In this document: piece after piece, positions 1 through 7,700 of the stretch
Numbering within the stretch: the stretch's first letter is position 1
How the letters are laid out: every line of letters begins with the position of its first letter
DNA from: Auxenochlorella pyrenoidosa
Lineage: Eukaryota; Chlorophyta; Trebouxiophyceae; Chlorellales; Chlorellaceae
Assembly: GCA_001430745.1 (NCBI GenBank)
Contig: KQ482053.1
Span: 1,146,913 to 1,165,353, forward strand
DNA: 18,441 bases
Direction of reading: 5' to 3'
Translations under genes and position numbers: made by a program
Notes under the pieces: model-generated
The model's input: only the letters and a program-made list of their open reading frames with translations
The model's database searches: none
Told to the model about the DNA's origin: nothing

Positions 1-2
<2 letters not shown>

Positions 3-50
<48 letters not shown>
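3..50. repeat. (GT)24 microsatellite at the left edge
   Basis: A perfect GT dinucleotide run occupies the left edge, followed by a G-rich stretch to about position 66. It lies inside the unfinished intron of the minus-strand peroxiredoxin gene, so the transcript would carry (CA)n. It probably marks an assembly break. Confidence 0.97.
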
Positions 51-57
<7 letters not shown>

Positions 58-275
58 GCGGGGGGTAGGTGACGGGGCGTGCAGAAGCGCCGATATTCAG
101 CAGGGGCAGCCGAGGCCCCGGCACCCAGGCTGGGTGGCGCTCAGAACCAAAGGTGGGCGCAGCGACGGGCCTGGCGCTGTGCCCCCTGTCCAGGGCCTCG
201 CCCTGTCGCATGGAACGGCTCCCCAGGCCAGTGTGCTCCCTCAGCGGGCGGCCTGGCCTGGCCCTCCCGCCTCAC

Positions 276-1513
276 CCGCGTGTCTGCCAGCATGGCCACC
301 TTGCCGCCGGCCTGGTGCGCCTCGCCCCAGGCACCCATCACAAAGGGGTCGTTGACCGACACGCAGGCAATCACCTCGGCTGCAGGGGAGCGCAGCGGCG
401 GAAGAGCACGGGCAGTGGAGCCCAGCGCAGGGCCAGCAGCGGGCCGACAGCGGCTGGGGCTGGGAGGTGCGAAGGGCAACGGCTTGCCTGGGCTTGGCAG
501 GCGCAGGCGCAGCGGAGCCAGGTGCAGCCGTTCAGCATGCTCGGCGACGCAGCTGCTCACCGCCTGCTGCCTTGAGCTTGTCGTAATCGGCCACATAGCC
601 GGGCAGGTGGGTCTGCGGCAGGGCAAAGCGCAAACAGGGTGCAGCAGTCAACTAAAAAAACCTGGGAGGGATGCAGGCAGGCTATGGACAATAGGCAGAG
701 GCAACCATGGCAGGCAACAACTTGATCGGTTGCCATGATGCCAAACATCGTGGTCAGGAGGCAGGCAGGCCGGGTGCACTACACGCACCAAGTACGGGTA
801 CACGCACCAGGCATACTGTGGATGCAATTGCCCCAGTCTCCAGGAGCGCCAGCGCTGCCCCAGCCACCCACCTTGCTGCAGCCGGGGGTGAACGCGCCAG
901 GCACGCCAAACAGCACGCCCTTCTTGCCGGCAAACAGCTCCTTCAGGCTGACAGACTGCAGGGAAGGGTGCGCTGCACGAGCACTCAGCTCGATAGGAAC
1001 ATGAGCTGGGGCTTTCCCCAGCGGGCCCCAACATTTTGGACCGCTCTTCCTGCCTTACTTGCACGCTCTGGGCCAAGCCTGATGCGGGCTGTCAGATTGG
1101 CAGCAGCGACTCGCAACAGGGGCACATGCCCTGCAAAAGTGGGCCCGCAGGCAGGGGACAGCTGCCGAACGGCTGGAAGCTGCTGGGGCCAGCGTGGTGA
1201 CACATGGCTCACCACACTGCTGTGCACCCGCCCCTCACCTTGATCTCGCCATTGACCAACTCGTCCAGCTTCACATCGGGAAGGGCATCACCAGCCTGCG
1301 CGGGGGTCACAGGGCCCAAACAAGCTTGAGTGGGGGATGCCAGCGTTTGCCTGGGGCTGGTGGCGGCGGCGGACGCCGCCGGCCGCCACTGTCGGCATGC
1401 CCAGGGTTCAAGGCGGGGACAATGCGTAGAGGCATGAGCAAGACGCTGCTCTGATCGATTCCAAGGCGTCCCAAGGCGGCAAGGGAGGGCGATGAGATGC
1501 GAAGCAGCGCCAT
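276..1513 (-). CDS. Peroxiredoxin type II / PRDX5-like thiol peroxidase (3' end missing)
   Basis: Thiol peroxidase that reduces H2O2 and alkyl hydroperoxides with thioredoxin or glutaredoxin as donor. Visible coding exons on the minus strand are 1295-1239, 955-872, 612-561 and 379-276. All are phase-consistent, with donors GTGAGG, GTGGGT, GTGAGC and GTGAGG. They spell family hallmarks in order: [42 protein letters not shown], then VIACVSVNDPFVMGAWGE and GGKVAMLADTR. The Cys of PGAFTPGC is the peroxidatic residue; the Cys in ACVSVND sits where plant type II enzymes place the resolving Cys. The last visible donor (275/274) opens an intron that runs off the left edge, so about 60 C-terminal residues are outside. 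The 5' end is unresolved: an ATG at 1513 starts a transit-peptide-like sequence (MALLRISSPSLAALGRLG) but in another frame from exon 1295-1239; an ATG at 1571 is in frame. A transit peptide would imply a plastid or mitochondrial location (inference). Confidence 0.9.
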
Positions 1514-1820
1514 CGGCGAGTCTCAGTGCATCCAAGCCACACCCAGCTAGTCTGATCGCACAGATTTCCATGTATGCAGGCAAGCTCAAGGAAACACACA
1601 GGGTTGAGACGGGATCACCTTTGCGGGCGCCATTCTGTGTGTTCTGGTGCAGAGCAAGGTGATAGATCGGCGATTGGAATGGAAATCAGCAGTGAGGTGC
1701 TGCAGATGATGCAAGCACGACTCGCTGGCCCAGCGTGGTGACAGGTGGCAGGCCTAAGGCCAAGTTTCTCCCCGGTTGCACGTCCACCCGCTCTCGAAAG
1801 CTTGGATCGGTCGATTTGCC
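1514..1820. promoter_or_regulatory. Shared intergenic region between two divergent genes
   Basis: About 300 nt separate the candidate peroxiredoxin start (minus, 1513 or 1571) from the CRAL-TRIO start (plus, 1821). It must hold both promoters and both 5' UTRs. I see no TATA box or recognisable operator. The assignment rests on gene orientation only. Confidence 0.45.
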
Positions 1821-3985
1821 ATGTCTGCCAGCTTCAGGCGACTGGCTGGGAGCTGGCGGAGGAAGAAGGGCGTGAAAGAAGAGCCGGACCTTGAGGACTT
1901 AGTGCAGCCAGAGTGGATTGAAGCCTTAGTAGGCACCTCGGACCTGCCATCAGGGGCGCTAGACGAGGTGGCTGCCTTGTTGCGACGGAATCTCGCGGCT
2001 GAAGGCGGGCACACCGTCAGAGCGGCGGCTCGCTTGCAGCACCAGGCCAAGTGGCGCACTTGCTTTGGCGTGCCCACCGAGGCAAGGGCGCCGTGCAAGT
2101 GTACGGGTTGTTGTCACGGCTGCATATGGTCAGCAGGTGGCAACGGTGCGCACCGGCATGGTATCCCACCGGCCTCGCCTTTCTGCCGACCTGCCCTGCA
2201 GGACGAGGTTCCCACTGAGATTGCCGCAGGCAAGGTGCTCGTGCAGCCGCCGCCACCGTTGCACAGCACCGCAGCGGGCATCGACGGCGATCCCAGCAGC
2301 TGCCAGCGCGGAGCAGAGGGGGTGCAGTCATTGCGCTGGCAGCAGCATCGGGCAGTGGAGCAGCAGCAGAGTGCACAGCAGAGGCGGAGACAGGCAGAGG
2401 CCCCGCGTGGCGTGGCGCAAGGGTGTCCCCTGGTGGTGGTGACCGTCAGGAAGCACTTTTCCGGGGACAGCCTGGATGAGCTGGAGGTGAGGGAACAAAA
2501 GAGGCATGAATTGCCGTTCACGGCGCTTCAGCAGTGGCAGCGCTGGCTCGCCATCAGAGGGCTCGGCCCTTGCCAAGCGCCACATGGGGCCCAGGCTGCT
2601 GACACGCCCTGCCGCTGTGCCGCTCCCTGGTTTGCATGCTTCATTCCATGTGTGGTGCTGCTCGGTGCGTCGCTGTGGGCTGTCATCCAGGCCGCACCAT
2701 CAGTGAGGCTTTGGCCCTGCGCTCCCCTCCACCGCGCAGCGCTTTGTTGTGCTGGTGCTGGACACGGCCTGCCACTACGCCGTGGCCGCCCCCGCTGGGC
2801 AGCTGGCCGCGCTGTTTGACTTGCGGGGTGTGACGATGCGCAATCTGCACATGGCGGCGGTGAGCGCCACAGCGCAGCCAGCGTGCCGTCGCGCTGCTCG
2901 GCGCTGCTGTGCCGACAACCCCTTGTCTGTGCCGCAGCATCGCGCTGCTGGGCCCTGCCCTTGCACGCACAGGTCCACATTGCGCGCACCTGCTCAGGTG
3001 TCCCTCCTCCTTTCATGAACGCTGCCAGCCCTCCCTGTCTGGACCCCCAACCCCACCTGTTTCTCCCCTGCCTCGCCACGGGCGCATGCCCCTCGCTCCC
3101 CCCGGGGTATCGCCAGGTGCGCATGGTCTTTGCCACCCTGGAGCGCCACTTCCCCGAGCGCTTGCGCGCCATCTACCTGCTGGACGCCTCCTGGGTGTTC
3201 CACGGCGCCTGGCACCTCATAGAGCCCTTCATCGATGCGTGAGCGAGGGAGGGTCCCGGGGAGGAGGAAGGCAGCAGGGATGGGCGGCAGGGGGGACGGG
3301 CACGGGCGGAGTGGAGGGGCGAGTGGGAAGGGGGGGATGAAGTGAAGGGGCGGCTGCTTGCAGGCCATGGCTGGCGCCTGCTGCCAGGTGATGGCGCCCG
3401 GTGCGTGCGGGCCAGCCGGCAGCAGTCCTCATTCAGGCACTCGTTGTGTTCTGCTCTGCTCTCAGCTGCTGCCTCACAACAGTACTGCCCAGCTGATGGC
3501 AGCCCCCGCCCACACTGCCCATGCATGCAGCAACAGCCGGAGCAAGGTGCGCTTCCTTAGCGGCAGCGAGGGGCGCGCAGCACTGCTGCAGGTGTGCAGC
3601 AGCGGCCTGCTGCGCTCCAGCTGCCTGCAGCGGGCCTCGTGCCTGGTGCCTACGACACAATAACGCTGCACTCAAACTCTGTGCTGCCTCCCTGCTCGCC
3701 ACAGCAATCACTGCACGCCATGCGGTGCTCAGCCGCACCAGCATTACCTGAGATGCCGCCTGCTCATTTCTTCGCGCCGTCTGTGCCGTGCAGGATCTGG
3801 GTCCAGACGTGGTGCCTGTAGAGTTTGGAGGGCAGGCAGGGGCGGTGCCCATTGAGGTGGCAGCTCGCTGTCTGCCGGCATGGCAGCAGGCACAGCAGCG
3901 GCAACCAGAGCTGGAGCAAGCGACGCAGCACCAACCAGAGCAGCAGCCTGCAGCAGCACAAATAGCAGCAATAGCAGCAGGTTAA
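1821..3985 (+). CDS. CRAL-TRIO / Sec14-like lipid-binding protein
   Basis: Predicted exons are 1821-2081, 2202-2486, 2740-2859, 3117-3238, 3531-3591 and 3794-3985 (346 aa, stop TAA). The start ATG at 1821 opens MSASFRRLAGSWRRKK. Family signals in order: a helical N-terminal part with KWRTCFGVPTE (about 77-87), DEVPTEIAAGKVLVQ (88-102), PLVVVTVRKHFSGDSLDELE (about 163-182), FVVLVLDTACHYA and LFDLRGVTMRNL (exon 3), then RMVFATLERHFPERLRAIYLLDASWVFHGAWHLIEPFID. KVRFLSG and DLGPDVVPVEFGG close the fold. These are the typical strands and helices of the CRAL-TRIO domain, which binds a phospholipid or other hydrophobic ligand and often moves it between membranes. Oddities: a Q/R-rich insert (about 103-162) inside the domain, a Q-rich C-terminal tail, and a tentative GC donor at 2082 (GAG|GCAAGG). 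Intron 1 has 3n length and no stop, so its retention cannot be excluded. The ligand is unknown. Confidence 0.85.
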
Positions 3986-4342
3986 GGTATAGTAGAAGCG
4001 GAAATCAGCACGGGCCAGCGCTGCTGACAGCATACAAGCCAGAACGCCAGCTGCAGGCTGAGGTACAGGGCAGAGCGTCGACTGCAACTGGGTTGTAGCG
4101 CTCACTGTAGCAGAACCAGTCCAGTGACTTCTCACACAGATGTTTCTCTCAACCACATACCTCCAAACATGTTGAGCGCTTGAACAGGCTCACGTGAGCA
4201 CCACGCAAAGGTGGCCAGATCATATCGACGCAGTGCCCCGCCGCGGCCGCTGGTGACACCTGCTGGGCAGCCGCAGTTGCAGTGTCTTTGTGCCAAGGGC
4301 CCTTTCTTCCAGAACAAATGAGCAGGTTACACGGCTGAGCTT

Positions 4343-4347
4343 TGTAA
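4343..4347 (+). terminator. TGTAA polyadenylation signal of the CRAL-TRIO gene
   Basis: TGTAA is the usual poly(A) signal of green algae. This copy lies 358 nt after the stop codon at 3985 and before the next gene, giving a 3' UTR of about 370 nt, a normal length for these algae. The 3986-4342 stretch shows no coding similarity and is read as 3' UTR. Confidence 0.6.
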
Positions 4348-4397
4348 AATGCACACCAGCCTAGTCGCATGCTTCACCACCTGGACTGGATACTGCT

Positions 4398-4433
4398 TGT
4401 GGGAGGGTGGTGGCTAGCCACCACTCTCCCACA
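4398..4433. repeat. 36-bp near-perfect palindrome
   Basis: Two 18-nt arms meet at a central CTAG with no spacer. Only one pair departs from complementarity (G at 4406 against T at 4425), which is still a G-U pair in RNA. It lies about 50 nt beyond the predicted poly(A) signal of the CRAL-TRIO gene and about 310 nt before the protease start. It could form a cruciform or RNA hairpin; its role is unknown. Confidence 0.9.
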
Positions 4434-4741
4434 GCGCTAGCGTTCCGAGGCCTTGCGGCGAGGGCACCGCTGCAGCACTTGCCCACAACCCATGTTACAG
4501 GTTTTTCTTGAGCTAGAGTGGTTCCGGAGATCAACGCGTTTGCATGGGCTGCCCCAGCCCACAGGCAACACTGGCCACCAAAGTGAAGCTGCAGTGAACA
4601 CGGCGTGGGTGGCCAGGTGGCTCAGCCATCCAGACATTCACCGCGGTATGAGATTAAAAGTCTCACCGCATGCCAATCGTGCTCACTGACTACGATAGCC
4701 ATTCCGAAGCGCGCCACGAGCCGCCTGCAAGCTGCTTGTCG
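4434..4741. promoter_or_regulatory. Upstream region and 5' UTR of the protease gene
   Basis: About 300 nt without recognisable coding content precede the protease start at 4742. An ATG at 4670 is in frame with it and not followed by a stop. Using it would add 24 residues in front of the signal peptide, so the downstream ATG is preferred. No TATA box was recognised. Confidence 0.35.
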
Positions 4742-7700
4742 ATGGCGCAGCGCTCCGTGCTGCTGCTGTTCTTCGCCGGACTGTGCTCGTCAGCAATCGC
4801 AACTGGTAAGTGCGTCTCCAATCCAGCCAGTGCCTGTGTGCTGTGTGCTGGCCTCACCTCACGACCTCCGCGTTCACTCTCCCTGCACCCTTGCAGGCTC
4901 TTCCAAAAATCATGTGCGTACAGGAGACGGTGGTGGGATTGTTCCAAGCCAGGGGTCGCGGCTTGGTGGACAGCACTGCCACTGCCGCACCCTTTGCCGC
5001 CGCTCCTGCTGCCGGCCGCGGCTACTGGCCACAACAGCAGCCCGGCCCTCCCTGTTGGCATGCTCATACATCAGGGGCTATGATCCAGAAATCCTGAACC
5101 CGGCAGAGTGAAGGCCAAGCTGCGGCCACACACAGCGCTCTCTGGCTGCAATTTTGCCAAGCTGCCCCCCTTCCCTGATGCAGCAGTGCGGTGCGCTCTG
5201 CTGGGATTGCAACGACGACGGCACCTGTGCCGGCTGCAATGATGGAGCCGTGTTGATCAACGAGGCGTGCCAGCCCTGCACCGACTCGCTCTGCGCGTGA
5301 GCTGCTGCCGGCGGTGGCGGCGCCATGCATGCAGGAGCCAGCGGCAGGCGCGCTGCCACTGCATGCTGCGGCAGCCTTGGCCCTTGGCGATTGCCTGGCT
5401 GGGGCTCGATTGCTTGGCCTGCTTGCTGTTCTGAACGCCGCTGCTCCGCCAGCTCTGCCCACGCCGCAGCGAGTGCGGCCCCTCCCCCGGCACCTGCAAG
5501 CGCTGCGCCGAGTTTGTCAGCGATCTCAGGTACGGCGCCAAGCCAGACTTTGCCGTGTACCGCGCCGCCAACGGCCAGTGCAAGAAGTGGGGGGGGGGGG
5601 GGCGACGCACGGGCTGGCGGGGAGTGCCATTTGGGACAGCAGGCAGCCTGCGGGGTGCAGCACCGCCAGAGGGCGGGAGCAGCAGCAGCCCCAGCTCTGC
5701 AGTATGCATGCTGGCGTGCAGGGGCGAGGCACCCGACGCGCGTCGCCCTGCCCCCGCCCGGCCCCGCTGCAGTGCAACCAGCCCCGCAGCGCTGGCGTTG
5801 TCAAGTGCGACATCCAGGGGCGCGTCACCAAGTGCGCCGACGGCTACGTGCTGTCGACCGCGGGGGGCGTGCCGCGCTGCGTCCAGGTGGGGTTTGGAGC
5901 CCAGGGGGCATGGGGTGGGGCTGCCTGGGGCTGCGGGGCCGGGGATTCTCCCGCTGCCGCCGCTGCCTGGCAGCTTCAGCAAGGGGGCAGGGCGTGGCTT
6001 CCTGCCCCCCCTGCAGTACCCCTGCCCGCCCGCTTGCCCCTCCCAACGCCCACCCACCCCCTTGCTTTGCTGCAGTGCAAGTCGGGCGGCTCCTACTGCG
6101 CCACCTGCGACCCAGGCACCCTCACCTGCCGCACCTGCCAGGAGGGCTACGGCTTCAACCCCCTGGGGGTCTGCGTGCGCTGCCGCGACTACAGCTGCTC
6201 TGGTGAGGGTCGCAGCCTGGGGCCGCTACGTGGCTGCATGCCAGGGGGGCCTTGCCAGCGGAAATCTGCGGGCTGCATCGCCACACGCAACCGCACGCGC
6301 ACTCCGGGTTGCGTGCTGAAGGCTCACGCCCGCCTGGCCCCCCGCCCCGCCTGGCCCCGCAGTCTGCCGGGACTTCCGAGCCTGCGATCGCTGCCTGTCC
6401 AGCTATTACTACCTGGACCCCACCACCAAGACATGCAAGTCGGTGAGCGCAGCCCCGGCGCGGGCATCTCCAGGTTTGCAGGCCCGGGGGAGCTGGCTCG
6501 GTGATGTGCGCGCGGCGAGGGTAGGCCAGCAGGCTGTGCCGCCGCCAGCCAGACCGTGCCCGGCTGCCCTGCCTCTGCGCAGTGCGACGCCGACGGCTGC
6601 GATGAGTGCAACCCCGACGGCACGTGCAAAAAGTGTTACGGTGGGTCTCCCCGCACGTGCCCTGGCTTCGCAGGCGGCACCATGCTAGCGGGCAGGCACC
6701 AGGCAGTGACGGTGCCAGGCACTTGTGTGTGCATGCGCTTTCCGTGCAGCCGATCGCCACCTTCGCTGGCTCCGCTTCCTGCCGCAGATAGCGGCTATGT
6801 GCAGGTCGGCGGCAAGTGCATCTCCTGCCCCGACGGTTGTGATACGTGCACCCCGGCGCGCGTCTGCCTCAAGTGCTCTGAAAGCTACTTCCTGGCGGGC
6901 GGCAAGTGCCAGGAGGTGCGGGGCGGGGGCTGTGGGGCCGGAGCTTGCAGCCGCACCCAGCTGCGCGATGCGCCGGGCCTGCTCCACACTCGGTGCAGGG
7001 CCAGCCACGCCTCCTTTGGCCCAACAGTGTGGGCCCTGCAGCGTTCGTGGTTCACTCCCTGGTGCGCCCCCTCAACCGCCCGCGGCAGCCCACAAGCTCA
7101 TCGCCCCGTCGCTCCCTCGCTGCCTCGCAGTGCTCCGGAGGCTGCCAGAAGTGCAACAGCAGGGCGGTGTGCACCAAGTGCTACTCCCTGTCGCTCACCA
7201 ACGGCAGGTGCACCCGCTGCATCGATCCCCGCTGCGACCCCGCCTCCTGCCCAGGCAACCCTGGTGAGATGCCTGGACTGGCCTGCCCGTGGTGCAGGCC
7301 TGACTGGGGGTGGATTGGGCCCCAGCCTGCAGCCAGCGGGCCTGATCCAGCACGTGCGCTTGCTGCATGGAGGGGCGAGCGTGCCAGGTGTTGCCCGTCC
7401 TGGGCAGCAGGCCCAGCCTGGCCTGCCGGCCGTGCGTGCACCGCGCTGCTCACCCCTCCTGCCTGCCCCTCTGCCCCGGCAGGCGTCTGCCGCAAGTGCC
7501 GGGAGAAAGGGTACCGCCTTGACCCTGCCACCAGCCGCTGCATCCCGGTGGGTGGCACCCCGACGGCCTCTGCGGCAGAGGCAGAGGCTGCGGCGGGCGG
7601 CGGCGACGGCATCTCCTCGCAGATCGTGGGCGGCTACGACGCCCGGCGCGGCAGGTGGGGGGGGCCTTCGCTGCACTCTGCTTCTCTGCTGGGCTGCAAG

